Assembly: GCF_000263855.1 (NCBI RefSeq)
Contig: NZ_AJWX01000014.1
Span: forward strand, 1-64,000
Source: Pseudomonas sp. M47T1
Lineage (GTDB): Bacteria > Pseudomonadota > Gammaproteobacteria > Pseudomonadales > Pseudomonadaceae
DNA length: 64,000 nt
Direction: 5' to 3'
The notes beneath the pieces are model-generated. The model saw nothing but the letters and a program-made list of their open reading frames with translations. It had not been told where the DNA came from and ran no database searches. A program made the position numbers and the translations under genes. Below are positions 17,383 through 26,877 of the stretch, piece after piece (position 1 is the stretch's first letter; each line of letters begins with the position of its first letter).

Positions 17383-19056
17383 TCAGTCTTCGCGATAACG
17401 ACGCAACTTCAGCTGCTTGCCGGCAACGCGAGTGTCCTTGAGCTTGGCCAGCAGCTTCTCCAGGCCTTCCTCAGGCAGTTCAACCAGGCTGAAGCTGTCA
17501 CGAACCTGGATACGGCCGATCGCTTCGCGGGCCAGGCCGCCTTCGTTGAGGATTGCGCCCAGCAGGTTCTTCGCGGCGATACCGTCGCGAGCACCCAGTG
17601 CGGTACGGCAACGCGCACGGCCTTCACCCAAAGGCATTGGCGCGCGACGCTCGCGATCACCACGCTCAGGACGATCACCGCTACCGGCAGTACGCTCACG
17701 TGGCGCGCTGCTGGTTGGCACCAGAGGCTGTTCACGCTCTACCGCGTCCAGGGTCAGCGCCTGGCCGTTGGTGGCCTTGCGCAGCAGGGCAGCGGCCAGG
17801 GCACGCGGGGTGCAGCCGATGTCGGCGGTCAGGCGGTCCAGCAGGTCGCCATGGGTGGCTTCTGCGTCGGCAACCAGCGGCGCCAGGCTGTTGGTCAGCT
17901 TCTTGATGCGGGCATCAAGAACGGCCTGGGCGTTTGGCAGGCGAACTTCGGCAACCTTCTGACCGGTCACACGCTCGATAACCTGCAGCATGCGGCGCTC
18001 ACGCGGGGTGACCAGCAGCAGTGCACGGCCTTCGCGACCGGCACGGCCGGTACGGCCGATACGGTGAACGTAGGACTCTGGGTCGTACGGCATGTCAACG
18101 TTGAACACGTGAGTGATGCGCGGTACGTCCAGGCCACGGGCAGCGACGTCGGTGGCGACGACGATGTCCAGGCGGCCATCCTTCAGCGACTCGATAACGC
18201 GCTCACGCTGGTTCTGGGCAATGTCACCGTTCAGGGCGGCAGCCTTGTAGCCTTTGGCTTCAAGGGCGCTGGCCAGGTCGAGGGTGGCTTGCTTGGTACG
18301 CACGAAAGCGATCAGGGCGTCGAACTCTTCCACTTCCAGCAGGCGCAGGACAGCGGAGGTCTTCTGGTCAGCGTGAACCAGCAGGTGAGCCTGCTCGATC
18401 GCGGTAACGGTCTGGGTCTTGCTCTGGATCTTGACGTGTTTCGGGTCTTTCAGGTGACGCTCGGCGATCGCCCGGATGGACTGCGGCAGGGTAGCCGAGA
18501 ACAGTACGGTCTGACGCGACTCGGGCATGGCCTTGAAGATGACTTCCAGGTCGTCCATGAAGCCCAGCTTGAGCATTTCGTCAGCTTCGTCGAGAACCAG
18601 GTGGTTCACGGTAGCCAGGACCTTCTCGTCACGACGCAGGTGGTCGCACAGACGGCCAGGGGTAGCCACGACGATTTGCGCGCCGTTACGGATAGCTTTC
18701 AACTGCGGGCCCATCGGGGCACCGCCATACACGGCCACTACGGTTACACCAGGCATCTGCTTGGCATAGGTTTCGAATGCAGTGGCTACTTGCAGCGCCA
18801 ACTCGCGGGTTGGCGCCAGGATCAGGGCTTGCGGCTCGCGCTTGCTCGGGTCGATGCGATTCAGAATCGGCAGTGCGAAGGCAGCGGTTTTACCGGTACC
18901 TGTCTGCGCCTGGCCGATCATGTCGTGACCTTCCAGGATGATTGGGATCGATTGCTGCTGAATAGCCGACGGCTCTTCGTAGCCAGTCGCGATGACGGCT
19001 GCAACAATGTTCGGGTTAAGTCCGAGAGCGGCGAAGCCGCCGGTTTCCTGGGTCAT
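17383..19056 (-). CDS. deaD: DEAD-box ATP-dependent RNA helicase DeaD/CsdA
   Basis: This 557-residue cytoplasmic RNA helicase is involved in ribosome assembly and cold adaptation. Motifs in order are the Q motif (GYEEPSAIQQQSIP), I (AQTGTGKT), Ia (PTRELALQ), II (DEAD), III (SAT), V (ATDVAARGLD) and VI (HRIGRTGRAGR). The tail is a basic, low-complexity linker (about 440-480) followed by a DbpA-type RNA-binding domain. I begin at ATG 19056, with an AGAGGC ribosome site; an in-frame ATG 17 codons upstream has a poor site. The long leader contains a hairpin that buries this start codon. It matches PA2840. Confidence 0.94.
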   Translation of the reverse strand: MTQETGGFAALGLNPNIVAAVIATGYEEPSAIQQQSIPIILEGHDMIGQAQTGTGKTAAFALPILNRIDPSKREPQALILAPTRELALQVATAFETYAKQMPGVTVVAVYGGAPMGPQLKAIRNGAQIVVATPGRLCDHLRRDEKVLATVNHLVLDEADEMLKLGFMDDLEVIFKAMPESRQTVLFSATLPQSIRAIAERHLKDPKHVKIQSKTQTVTAIEQAHLLVHADQKTSAVLRLLEVEEFDALIAFVRTKQATLDLASALEAKGYKAAALNGDIAQNQRERVIESLKDGRLDIVVATDVAARGLDVPRITHVFNVDMPYDPESYVHRIGRTGRAGREGRALLLVTPRERRMLQVIERVTGQKVAEVRLPNAQAVLDARIKKLTNSLAPLVADAEATHGDLLDRLTADIGCTPRALAAALLRKATNGQALTLDAVEREQPLVPTSSAPRERTAGSGDRPERGDRERRAPMPLGEGRARCRTALGARDGIAAKNLLGAILNEGGLAREAIGRIQVRDSFSLVELPEEGLEKLLAKLKDTRVAGKQLKLRRYRED

Positions 19057-19091
19057 GGGTCTGCCTCTAAGTGCATCCGCAAAGACCCATG
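19054..19091 (-). promoter_or_regulatory. deaD: Leader hairpin sequestering the deaD start codon
   Basis: CATGGGTCT (mRNA upstream arm, 19091-19083) and AGACCCATG (19062-19054) are perfectly complementary over nine bases with a 20-base loop. The downstream arm contains the deaD ATG and the loop contains the AGAGGC ribosome site, so folding should reduce initiation. Confidence 0.65.
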
Positions 19092-19277
19092 CTCCAAAGC
19101 TGCGCATGCCTTGTAAGACTCGAGAGTCACCCTGGCAGCTTTGTCGGCGGGGATTTGCGAAAACGATTGAATGAAAAAAAAGAATCGTCAGGAAGAGTCC
19201 GCGGAACGGACGTGCAGTCGAAGTTGTCTTCGGAGGATTGCGCTACCTGAACGCGGCCTGATTAAAGACCGGCGCGC

Positions 19278-19283
19278 ACTATA
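19278..19283 (-). promoter_or_regulatory. Probable -10 element of deaD
   Basis: On the minus strand TATAGT is preceded by CAGG (extended -10 like) and followed by GCGCGCC. It predicts a transcript start near 19270 and a leader of about 215 bases, typical of cold-shock helicase genes. The -35 box is weak. Confidence 0.6.
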
Positions 19284-19448
19284 CCTGAAAACGCCACGCA
19301 CGTGAGAGTTTTTTCACCTTATCAGACCGCTGAACCCATGACTGTCACAGGCTTTGCGCAACCTTGGCCGCAGGTCTATTTTGCTACTGACCCGCGCGCC
19401 TGGTGCTCAGGCTTAATCGTTTCACCCTTTGCCCCCGAGGATGCCGAG

Positions 19449-20240
19449 ATGAGCCCACCCTGCCCTGGCCACGTCAGCCGCGAGTTGCGCGGTGCCGTCA
19501 TGCTGATCGGCCTCGATCGCAACGCCAAGCGCAACGCCTTCGACCTGCCCCTGCTGGAGCAACTGAGCCTGGCCTTTGGTGAATACGAGCGCGAGCCGCA
19601 GGCCCGGGCGGCGGTGCTGTTCGGCCACGGCGAGCATTTCACCGCCGGCGTGGACCTGGAAGCGGTCAGTAGCACCTTCGCCCAGGGCTGGCAACTGCCC
19701 GCTGGCGGCCTTGATCCCTGGCGCGTCGGATTGGGGCCCACCCTGACCAAGCCGCTGATCGTCGCCGCCCAAGGCTACTGCCTGACCGTGGGCATTGAAC
19801 TGATGCTGGCGGCGGACATCAACCTGTGCGCCAGCAACACACGCTTCGCGCAAATGGAGGTGCAACGCGGGCTGCTGCCGTTCGGCGGCGCCACCGTGCG
19901 CCTGCAACAGGTGGCGGGCTGGGGCAATGCCATGCGCTGGCTGCTGACCGGCGACGAGTTCGATGCCCACGAGGCGCTCAGGCTGGGCCTGGTGCAGGAA
20001 GTCATGGCCAGCGAGGACCTGCTGCCCAATGCCGTGCACCTGGCCGAGCGCATTGCCGCCCAGGCACCCCTGGGGGTTCAGGCCAGCCTGGCCTCGGCGC
20101 GCCAGGCGGTGCAGGAGGGGCAGGCAGCGGCCATGGCTGCGTTGCCAGGCCATACGCAACGCTTGTTCGCCAGCGATGATGCCCGCGAAGGCCTGGCGGC
20201 GTTCAAGGAGCGCCGCCCCGGCCGGTTCAGCGGCACTTGA
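19449..20240 (+). CDS. Crotonase / enoyl-CoA hydratase-isomerase family protein
   Basis: This 263-residue crotonase-fold protein begins at ATG 19449 (MSPPCPGHVSRELRGAVM), with GAGG eight bases upstream; the frame is open back to 19302 but that part does not look like family sequence. The oxyanion-hole segments are visible: DRNAKRNAFDLPLL, FTAGVDLEAV and the VAAQGYCLTVGIELMLAADI helix. The position of the usual catalytic Glu reads MEVQRGLLPFGGATVRL. The substrate cannot be inferred. It lies between deaD and a convergent methyltransferase and matches PA2841 in order. Confidence 0.88.
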   Translation: MSPPCPGHVSRELRGAVMLIGLDRNAKRNAFDLPLLEQLSLAFGEYEREPQARAAVLFGHGEHFTAGVDLEAVSSTFAQGWQLPAGGLDPWRVGLGPTLTKPLIVAAQGYCLTVGIELMLAADINLCASNTRFAQMEVQRGLLPFGGATVRLQQVAGWGNAMRWLLTGDEFDAHEALRLGLVQEVMASEDLLPNAVHLAERIAAQAPLGVQASLASARQAVQEGQAAAMAALPGHTQRLFASDDAREGLAAFKERRPGRFSGT

Positions 20241-21020
20241 TCAGGACGCCGGGCGCAGCTGGGCGATCAGCGCCTGCAACGAATAGCCCAGGCGCGGCAT
20301 CAGCAGGTCGGCGCGGGCCTTGAGGGCTTCCATGTCCAAGTGCTGGTCCAGGTCAGCCGGAATGATCAGGATGACATTGCCCTCGGTGACCGGCAGTTCC
20401 CAGTAATGACGGTGGTACAGGCCGCGCAACAAGGCGGCGCCCAACGGCTTGCCGTCGTCACCGGCCCACTGGTTGATGATCAGCCACCCACCCGGGGTCA
20501 GGCGCTTCTGGCAATCTTCGAGGAAACGCCAGGCCAGGTGCCCCACGCCCGGGCCGTGGTCGGTGTACAGGTCGACGAAAATCAGGTCTGCCGGTTCAGC
20601 CGTGGGCAGCAGTTCAAGGGCATCACCGGTGCGGATGTACAGGCGCGGGTCATCGTCCAGGCCAAGGTACTCGATGGCCAGACGCGGCACGTCGGGGCGC
20701 AGCTCGATGGCCTCCACGTCTTCCAGGGGCAGGAATTTCAGGCAGGCCTGGGTCAGCGTGCCAGCACCGAGGCCCAGGAACAGCGCGGTTTCGGGCTGTT
20801 CGTGGCACAACGCGCCAATCAGCATGGCGCGGGTGTAGTCGTACTCAAGCCATGCAGGGTCCGCAGTGAACACGCAGCTCTGCTCGATGGCATCGCCAAA
20901 CTCAAGGAAGCGGTAATCTTCCACTTCCAGCACGCGAATCATGCCGAACTCATCATGCACTTCGGCCAGCAGACGCTCCACGCGCTCACGGGTTACTTCG
21001 GGTTCGTTGTCTTGCACCAC
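20241..21020 (-). CDS. Spermidine-synthase-like methyltransferase-fold protein
   Basis: This is a 259-residue Rossmann protein of the spermidine synthase group. The SAM/dcSAM-binding motif is ALFLGLGAGTLTQACL, followed by the acidic EAIELRPDVP and the DLIFVDLYTDHGPG segment. The N-terminal beta domain (RVLEVEDYRFLEFGD) is present. The only start in frame is GTG (21020); the nearby ATG at 21030 is in another frame. True polyamine synthesis is not proven, because many such proteins in Pseudomonas have no known reaction. It is convergent with the crotonase gene, the stop codons being adjacent. Confidence 0.82.
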   Translation of the reverse strand: MVQDNEPEVTRERVERLLAEVHDEFGMIRVLEVEDYRFLEFGDAIEQSCVFTADPAWLEYDYTRAMLIGALCHEQPETALFLGLGAGTLTQACLKFLPLEDVEAIELRPDVPRLAIEYLGLDDDPRLYIRTGDALELLPTAEPADLIFVDLYTDHGPGVGHLAWRFLEDCQKRLTPGGWLIINQWAGDDGKPLGAALLRGLYHRHYWELPVTEGNVILIIPADLDQHLDMEALKARADLLMPRLGYSLQALIAQLRPAS

Positions 21021-21069
21021 GGGCGCTCATCAAACTGGGAAAAATGCGATTGTCGCATTAATTAGGTCC

Positions 21070-21112
21070 GTGGTGGTTTCTTCGCGGGCAGAGCCCGCGA
21101 CGAAACCACCAC
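21070..21112. repeat. REP hairpin, type B single unit
   Basis: GTGGTGGTTTC and GAAACCACCAC enclose the TCGCGGGC/GCCCGCGA stem, giving one long hairpin. It lies between divergent genes, 59 bases before the DAHP synthase start. Confidence 0.75.
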
Positions 21113-21170
21113 ACAACCCAAGCCTGATACCATCAATCCACCCATCAACCACTACAAAAAAGAGCCTGTG

Positions 21171-22517
21171 ATGACCCACCCCTGGAGCCCTGACAGCTGG
21201 CGCGCCCTGCCGGTCCAGCAACAACCCCTTTACCCCGACGCCGGTCGCCTGGCCCAGGTGGAACAGACACTGGCCAGCTACCCGCCGCTGGTGTTCGCCG
21301 GCGAGGCGCGCGAGCTGCGCCGCCAGTTTGCCGAGGTCACCCAGGGCCGGGCCTTCCTGCTGCAAGGCGGCGATTGCGCGGAGAGCTTCGCCGAGTTTTC
21401 CGCGGCCAAGATCCGCGACACCTTCAAGGTGCTGCTGCAAATGGCCATTGTCATGACGTTCGCCGCCGGCTGCCCGGTGGTCAAGGTGGGCCGCATGGCC
21501 GGGCAATTCGCCAAGCCGCGCTCGGCCAACGACGAGACCGTCGATGGCGTGACCCTGCCGGCCTACCGCGGTGACATCGTCAACGGCATCGGCTTCGACG
21601 AAAAAAGCCGCACCCCCGACCCCGAGCGCCTGTTGCAGTCCTACCATCAGGCCACCGCCACCCTCAACCTGCTGCGCGCGTTCGCCCAGGGCGGTTTTGC
21701 CGACCTGCACCAAGTGCACAAATGGAACCTGGACTTCATCGCCAACTCGGCGCTGGCGCACAAATATCATCAACTGGCCGACCGCATCGACGAAACCCTG
21801 GCGTTCATGCGCGCCTGCGGCATGGACAGCTCGCCGCAATTGCGCGAAACCAGCTTCTTCACCGCCCATGAAGCGTTGCTGCTCAATTACGAAGAAGCCT
21901 TCGTGCGCCGCGACAGCCTGACCAACGACTACTACGACTGCTCGGCGCACATGCTGTGGATCGGCGACCGCACTCGCCAGCTCGACGGCGCCCACGTGGA
22001 GTTCCTGCGCGGGGTGCACAACCCCATCGGCGTCAAGGTGGGGCCGAGCATGAAGGCCGAGGACCTGATCCGCCTGATCGACATCCTCAACCCGGACAAC
22101 GACCCCGGGCGCCTTAACCTGATCGCGCGCATGGGCGCCGGCAAGGTCGGCGATCACTTGCCACAGCTGATCCGCACCGTGAAAGCCGAAGGCCGCCAAG
22201 TGCTGTGGAGCAGCGACCCCATGCATGGCAATACCATCAAGGCCAGCAGCGGCTACAAGACCCGGGACTTTGCGCAGATCCTCAGCGAAGTGAAGCAGTT
22301 CTTCCAGGTGCACGAAGCCGAAGGCACGTACGCCGGCGGTATCCACATCGAGATGACCGGGCAGGACGTCACCGAATGCATCGGCGGCGCCCGGCCCATC
22401 ACCGAGGACGGCCTGTCAGACCGGTACCACACCCACTGCGACCCGCGCATGAACGCCGACCAGTCGCTTGAGCTGGCCTTCATGATTGCCGAAACCCTGA
22501 AACAAGTGCGCCGCTGA
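21171..22517 (+). CDS. Class II DAHP synthase (3-deoxy-7-phosphoheptulonate synthase)
   Basis: This enzyme condenses phosphoenolpyruvate and erythrose 4-phosphate in the first step of the shikimate pathway. It has 448 residues, the size of the plant-like class II form. Visible motifs are [17 protein letters not shown] (metal Cys), the [14 protein letters not shown] loop, [32 protein letters not shown] and [19 protein letters not shown] prefer ATG 21171 to the GTG one codon upstream. It corresponds to PA2843. Downstream steps of the pathway in this window are represented by aroC at the far right. Confidence 0.94.
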   Translation: MTHPWSPDSWRALPVQQQPLYPDAGRLAQVEQTLASYPPLVFAGEARELRRQFAEVTQGRAFLLQGGDCAESFAEFSAAKIRDTFKVLLQMAIVMTFAAGCPVVKVGRMAGQFAKPRSANDETVDGVTLPAYRGDIVNGIGFDEKSRTPDPERLLQSYHQATATLNLLRAFAQGGFADLHQVHKWNLDFIANSALAHKYHQLADRIDETLAFMRACGMDSSPQLRETSFFTAHEALLLNYEEAFVRRDSLTNDYYDCSAHMLWIGDRTRQLDGAHVEFLRGVHNPIGVKVGPSMKAEDLIRLIDILNPDNDPGRLNLIARMGAGKVGDHLPQLIRTVKAEGRQVLWSSDPMHGNTIKASSGYKTRDFAQILSEVKQFFQVHEAEGTYAGGIHIEMTGQDVTECIGGARPITEDGLSDRYHTHCDPRMNADQSLELAFMIAETLKQVRR

Positions 22518-22542
22518 CCAGACGTGCCGCCTGCGCCAGCGG

Positions 22543-23754
22543 CTACAGATTTAGCAGGCCATGCAGCTCGGGGCGGCGCGTGCACTCCAGGGTCACCGCC
22601 GCCAAGCCCAGCCAGCCGGCCATCGCCGTGAGTTGGCGAGCCAATGCCAGCAGCGCCTCCTGGTCCAGCCCTTGGCCCTCACCGTGAACGGCTAACACCC
22701 GCAGTTCTGCGCTGGCCCGCGCAGCCCGCACGTCCACCCGGGCCACGATGCGCTCGTTGTACAGGAAAGGCAGCACGTAGTAGCCATACACCCGCTTGTG
22801 CGCCGGGGTATAGATTTCCAACCGGTAGCGAAAGCCGAACAGCCGCTCGGTGCGATCACGCTCCCACACCAGCGAATCAAACGGCGACAACAGCGCACTG
22901 GCCTCGACCCGGCGCGGCACGCGTACCTGGGGCAGGCAATAGGCGGGCTGACGCCACCCCGCCACCTCACACCGTTGCAGTTGTCGGCCGTCGATCAGCT
23001 GCGCCAGGCTCTGGCGGGTATCGGCCGGGTCAAGCCGAAAGTAATCGCGCAAATCCTTTTCCGTCGCCACTCCCAGCGCCCCGGCGGCATGCAGGAGCAG
23101 CTCGCCGTGCGCCCGCGCCTCATCGGGAATCGGCTGACTCAGAATTGCCGCGGGAATCACTCGCTCGGGCAAGTCGTACAAACGCTCGAAGCCGCGCCGC
23201 CCGGCCACGGTCACCTGCCCTGCGGCAAACAGCCATTCCAGCGCCAGCTTTTCCGCACTCCAGTCCCACCATGGCCCCGCTCGCTCCTGGCGAGTCGACA
23301 GGCTGCCGGCACCCAGCGCGCCCTGTTCGCGCACCGTGTCCAGCACCCGATGCACCACCGCCTTCTGGTCCACGCCAAAGCGCGCCAATTCCTTGTAGAT
23401 GCCCCTCCCCTCCCGGGCCCGGGCCATGCGCCAGGCCATGGCGGGATACAGGTGCAACGGCAGCAGGGAAGCCTCGTGCCCCCAATACTCGAACAGTTTG
23501 CGCTCGCGCCCACGCCCCCAGGCCAGCGCATCGAGCATGGCATGGGGGTAATCACCCAAGCGCGAAAACAGCGGCAAATAGTGAGAACGCACCACGGCAT
23601 TGACCGAATCGATCTGCAGCACACCCAGGCGTTGCACCACCTGCATCAAGTGCGCGGGGGCCAGCGCCGACCGCCGTGGCCGCGCGGCAAAGCCTTGGGC
23701 AGCCAGCACCAGGCGGCGGGCCTGGGCGATTGATAGCGAGAGAGGTGCGGGCAT
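22543..23754 (-). CDS. YcaQ-family DNA glycosylase (winged-helix)
   Basis: This 403-residue protein belongs to the YcaQ/AlkX family of HTH_42 glycosylases that unhook interstrand DNA crosslinks. The N-terminal QIDSVNAVVRSHYLPLFSRLG motif carries the QxD signature associated with catalysis. The winged-helix repeats follow, and the C-terminal part reads LLSPFDSLVWERDRTERLFGF and KRVYGYYVLPFLY. AAGGAG lies six bases before ATG 23754. It stands alone, downstream of the short DUF1127 gene on the same strand (gap about 57 bases). Confidence 0.9.
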   Translation of the reverse strand: MPAPLSLSIAQARRLVLAAQGFAARPRRSALAPAHLMQVVQRLGVLQIDSVNAVVRSHYLPLFSRLGDYPHAMLDALAWGRGRERKLFEYWGHEASLLPLHLYPAMAWRMARAREGRGIYKELARFGVDQKAVVHRVLDTVREQGALGAGSLSTRQERAGPWWDWSAEKLALEWLFAAGQVTVAGRRGFERLYDLPERVIPAAILSQPIPDEARAHGELLLHAAGALGVATEKDLRDYFRLDPADTRQSLAQLIDGRQLQRCEVAGWRQPAYCLPQVRVPRRVEASALLSPFDSLVWERDRTERLFGFRYRLEIYTPAHKRVYGYYVLPFLYNERIVARVDVRAARASAELRVLAVHGEGQGLDQEALLALARQLTAMAGWLGLAAVTLECTRRPELHGLLNL

Positions 23755-23811
23755 GCTCGACTCCTTGTGGCATGCCCTACAGTAGCGTTGGCGCGCAACG
23801 CTGGCCATCGC

Positions 23812-24048
23812 TCATTTTTTCAGCGGATCATCCCAGAAATGCCGCTCCACCTCCCGAGACACATCGGCGCGGCTCATGCCGATGTCCTTGAGCATGTCAT
23901 CACTCATCAACGCCAGTTGGTGACGCTCCCACGCCAGTTGCCGCCAGCGCCGCACGCGGCCGACCAGGCGCTGCCACACGGCCTTGAACGACACAGCGTG
24001 GGAAGGGGTGCGCAGTACCACAACGTAACCTTTTTGACCTTTCATCAT
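23812..24048 (-). CDS. DUF1127 small arginine-rich protein
   Basis: This is a 78-residue protein with the DUF1127 signature near its end (LMSDDMLKDIGMSRADVSREVERHFW) and a basic helix before it (VWQRLVGRVRRWRQLAWERHQLA). Family members are small cytoplasmic proteins linked to RNA turnover and phosphate or nitrogen metabolism in alphaproteobacteria; the role in Pseudomonas is unclear. GGAGGG stands before the double ATG at 24048 and 24045. It is divergent from the LysR gene at 24142. Confidence 0.85.
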   Translation of the reverse strand: MMKGQKGYVVVLRTPSHAVSFKAVWQRLVGRVRRWRQLAWERHQLALMSDDMLKDIGMSRADVSREVERHFWDDPLKK

Positions 24049-24141
24049 CCTGCCCTCCAGTTGGGGATGACTCAGTGTCCTGCCGGGCCTATGATCAATC
24101 CAACGAATGTTTCTTATGCTTGGCATCTCGGAGTTTGATGA

Positions 24142-24996
24142 ATGTCTCAGTATCAGAGTATCGACTCAGAGGTGTTGCGCACCTTCGTGGCCATCGCCGA
24201 TGAAGGCGGCTTCACTCGCGCCGGCGAGCGGGTCAACCGCACCCAGTCGGCAGTGAGCATGCAGATGAAGCGGCTGGAGGAAGATATCCTCCAGCGCCAG
24301 TTGTTCGAGCGTGACGGCCGCCAGGTGCGCCTGACCGCCGAAGGGCAGGTGCTGCTGGGTTATGCCCGGCGGATCCTGCAACTGCACAGCGAAGTGTTCA
24401 CCACCCTGCGCCAGCCGCACATGGTCGGTACCGTGCGCATTGGCACCCCCGACGACTACGCCATGCGCTTTCTGCCGGGCATCCTTTCGCAGTTTGCCCA
24501 GGCCTACCCGCTGGTGCAGGTCGAGGTGCATTGCGATAGCTCAAAGCAACTGATGCAGCGCCAAGACCTGGACCTGACCATCGTCACCCGCGAGCCCGGC
24601 AGCGAGATTGGCCAGATGCTGCGCCATGAGCGCTTCGTGTGGGCCCAGGCCCAGGGCTTCAGCCCCCACGAGCAGAATCCGGTACCCCTGGCGATGTTCA
24701 ACAATGACTGCTTTTGCCGCATCTGGGCCTGCAACGCCCTGGACGCTCGGCAAAAACCCTATCGGGTGGCGTACAGCAGCCCCAGCCTTGCGGCCATCAT
24801 GGCCGTGGTCAGTGCCGGCCTGGCGGTGACCGCACAACTGCAAAGCCTGATCACCCCCGACATGCGCATCCTCGGCGAAGCGGAAGGCCTGCCGCAGCTG
24901 CCCATGGCCAGCGTCATGCTGCTGCGCAACGACAGCACCCGCAACGCCATGACCGAGTGCCTGGCCGATCACATCGCCGAGGGCTTCAAACTCTAA
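24142..24996 (+). CDS. LysR-family transcriptional regulator
   Basis: This 284-residue regulator has the N-terminal winged helix (LRTFVAIADEGGFTRAGERVNRTQSAVSMQMKRLEE is read across residues 10-46 in shorter parts) and a C-terminal periplasmic-binding-like effector domain with GTVRIGTPDDYAMRFLPG. It shares a 93-base promoter region with the divergent DUF1127 gene, which may be its target. The spacing to ohrR on the same strand is 130 bases. By order it matches PA2846. The inducer is unknown. Confidence 0.88.
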   Translation: MSQYQSIDSEVLRTFVAIADEGGFTRAGERVNRTQSAVSMQMKRLEEDILQRQLFERDGRQVRLTAEGQVLLGYARRILQLHSEVFTTLRQPHMVGTVRIGTPDDYAMRFLPGILSQFAQAYPLVQVEVHCDSSKQLMQRQDLDLTIVTREPGSEIGQMLRHERFVWAQAQGFSPHEQNPVPLAMFNNDCFCRIWACNALDARQKPYRVAYSSPSLAAIMAVVSAGLAVTAQLQSLITPDMRILGEAEGLPQLPMASVMLLRNDSTRNAMTECLADHIAEGFKL

Positions 24997-25126
24997 TCAT
25001 TCGAACTCTCGACGAGGTTCAGCGCTCAAACCTTGTAGAAGCCGCGAGTGCGGCCATGATGGATTAGCTGGCGCATTAAACACCTTGACGCTAAATTCGC
25101 CCGCTTCAATTGACTCAAGGATCAGC

Positions 25127-25600
25127 ATGAACGCCGACCGCCCCACTTCCAGCGCTGCCGAAGGCCACTGCGACGATCTGCTGCTCGACAGCCAATTGTG
25201 CTTTGCCCTGTACTCCACCTCGCTGCTGATGACCAAGGTCTACAAGCCCCTGTTGCAGGCGCTGGACCTGACCTACCCGCAATACCTCACCATGATGGTG
25301 CTGTGGGAAAAGGACGGGTTGACGGTGGGCGAAATCAGCACCCGGCTGCTGACTGACCCGGGCTCGCTGACCCCGCTGCTCAAGCGCCTGGAAGCCGAAG
25401 GCTTGCTCAGCCGCACCCGCAGCCGCGAGGACGAGCGTGTGGTGATCGTCGAGCTGACGGAGCGCGGGCGGGCGTTGCGGGAAAAAGCCAAGAGCATCCC
25501 AGGGTGCATCCTGGCGGCCACGGGCAGCACGGTAGACCGCTTGCGCCAGCTGCAAGGCGAATTGCTGGAACTGCGCGGCCACCTTCACCAAAACCTCTGA
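25127..25600 (+). CDS. ohrR: Organic-hydroperoxide sensor OhrR (MarR family)
   Basis: This 157-residue repressor loses DNA binding when its cysteine is oxidised by organic peroxides. The reactive Cys25 lies in LLLDSQLCFALYSTSLL and a second cysteine is Cys127 (SIPGCIL), so it is the two-cysteine class. The DNA-contacting part is TRLLTDPGSLTPLLKRLEAEG with the wing SREDERVV. AAGGA lies upstream of ATG 25127. It is followed by ohr on the same strand after 150 bases, the classical regulator-effector pair. Confidence 0.94.
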   Translation: MNADRPTSSAAEGHCDDLLLDSQLCFALYSTSLLMTKVYKPLLQALDLTYPQYLTMMVLWEKDGLTVGEISTRLLTDPGSLTPLLKRLEAEGLLSRTRSREDERVVIVELTERGRALREKAKSIPGCILAATGSTVDRLRQLQGELLELRGHLHQNL

Positions 25601-25676
25601 CCCTCGCTGTGCTGTAGCCGCCGCCTCCGCGTACAGGCACACAGATACCGTTCATCGTGACCCTCGATTATTTATC

Positions 25677-25686
25677 TTGCGCGCAA
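25677..25686. promoter_or_regulatory. Candidate OhrR operator before ohr
   Basis: TTGCGCGCAA is a perfect palindrome inside an AT-rich stretch 65 bases before the ohr start. Its place fits repression by OhrR, but the sequence differs from the TGCAATTGAATTGCA site found before the glutathione peroxidase gene. Confidence 0.4.
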
Positions 25687-25750
25687 ACTATTAACGAACT
25701 AATCTAATTCCGTACCCAAGCATTCCCCCCACAGTCTTCGAGGTGTCACC

Positions 25751-26170
25751 ATGCAAACGCTCTACACTGCAACCGTAACCGCTACCGGTGGCCGCGACGG
25801 CCGCGCTGTTTCCAGCGACAAGATTCTCGACGTGAAACTGGCCACACCCAAGGCACTGGGCGGGGCAGGCGGCGAAGCCACCAACCCCGAGCAACTGTTT
25901 GCCGCCGGCTACTCGGCCTGCTTCATCGGCGCCCTGAAGTTCGTTGCCGGCCAGGCCAAGCGCGCCCTGCCGTCCGACACCCAGATCACCGCCGAAGTCG
26001 GCATCGGCCAGATCCCCGGCGGTTTCGGCCTGGACATCGACCTGCGCATCAGCCTGCCAGGCCTGGAACAGGCCGACGCCCAGGCGCTGGTAGACGCTGC
26101 TCACCTGGTGTGCCCGTACTCCAACGCCACCCGCGGCAACGTCGACGTACGCCTGCACGTATCGGTGTGA
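25751..26170 (+). CDS. ohr: Organic hydroperoxide reductase Ohr
   Basis: Ohr reduces organic hydroperoxides with lipoyl-protein electrons. It has 139 residues. The catalytic pair is Cys57 (AAGYSACFIGAL) and Cys121 (VCPYSNATRGNVDV); the N-terminal arginine of the active site would be Arg18 (DGRAVSSD). It ends at a bidirectional terminator shared with efp. It lies behind ohrR on the same strand. Confidence 0.95.
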   Translation: MQTLYTATVTATGGRDGRAVSSDKILDVKLATPKALGGAGGEATNPEQLFAAGYSACFIGALKFVAGQAKRALPSDTQITAEVGIGQIPGGFGLDIDLRISLPGLEQADAQALVDAAHLVCPYSNATRGNVDVRLHVSV

Positions 26171-26212
26171 GGCCCTGAAGGCTGACGCAAACAGCACTTC
26201 ACAGGCACAAAA

Positions 26213-26242
26213 AAGCCCGACTCGATGGTCGGGCTTTTTGTT
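26213..26242. terminator. Bidirectional terminator between ohr and efp
   Basis: AAAAAGCCCGAC/GTCGGGCTTTTT with a TCGATG-type loop. A and T tracts on both sides serve the two convergent genes. Confidence 0.92.
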
Positions 26243-26260
26243 ACGCAGGAAGGGCCAGGA

Positions 26261-26830
26261 TTACTTGGCGCGACCTTTGTACGAACCGCCTTCGCGGGTA
26301 TCGATCTCGATCATGTCGCCGATCTCGATGAAGTCGGCAACGCTCAGCTCGGTGCCATTCTTCAGTTTGGCAGGCTTCATGACCTTGCCGGAGGTGTCGC
26401 CACGAGCCGAACCTTCGGTGTAGTCGATCTGACGCACGATGGTGGTCGGCAGCTCAACGGATACCAGGCGGCCTTCGAAGAACACAGCTTCGCAGACGTC
26501 AGTCATGCCTTCTTCAACGAATGGCAGAACCGATTCGATGTCTTCGGCGTTCAGCTCGTACATGGTGTAGTCAGTGGTGTCCATGAACGTGTAGGAATCA
26601 CCGCTGATGAAAGACAGGGTGGCTTCTTTACGGTCCAGGATCACGTCGTCCAGCTTGTCGTCGGCGCTGTAGACGGTTTCAGTCTTGTAGCCGGTCAGCA
26701 GGTTCTTCAGCTTGGTCTTCATGATCGCGCTGTTACGGCCCGACTTGGTGAATTCAGCTTTCTGAACCAGCCATGGGTCGTTGTCGATACGAATCACGGT
26801 ACCGGGTTTAAGCTCTTTACCAGTTTTCAT
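26261..26830 (-). CDS. efp: Elongation factor P
   Basis: EF-P binds stalled ribosomes and promotes peptide-bond formation at proline stretches. It has 189 residues and three beta-barrel domains. The modification site is Arg32 (FTKSGRNSA), the arginine form that EarP rhamnosylates, rather than the lysine used by EpmA. I start at ATG 26830 ([16 protein letters not shown]); an upstream frame start at 26887 is inside the spacer after earP. It lies 47 bases after earP on the same strand, so enzyme and substrate are co-expressed. Confidence 0.96.
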   Translation of the reverse strand: MKTGKELKPGTVIRIDNDPWLVQKAEFTKSGRNSAIMKTKLKNLLTGYKTETVYSADDKLDDVILDRKEATLSFISGDSYTFMDTTDYTMYELNAEDIESVLPFVEEGMTDVCEAVFFEGRLVSVELPTTIVRQIDYTEGSARGDTSGKVMKPAKLKNGTELSVADFIEIGDMIEIDTREGGSYKGRAK

Positions 26831-26877
26831 TGCGAATATCCGAATTTGGATGGATTTACAAAAATCTAGGCCGCATA

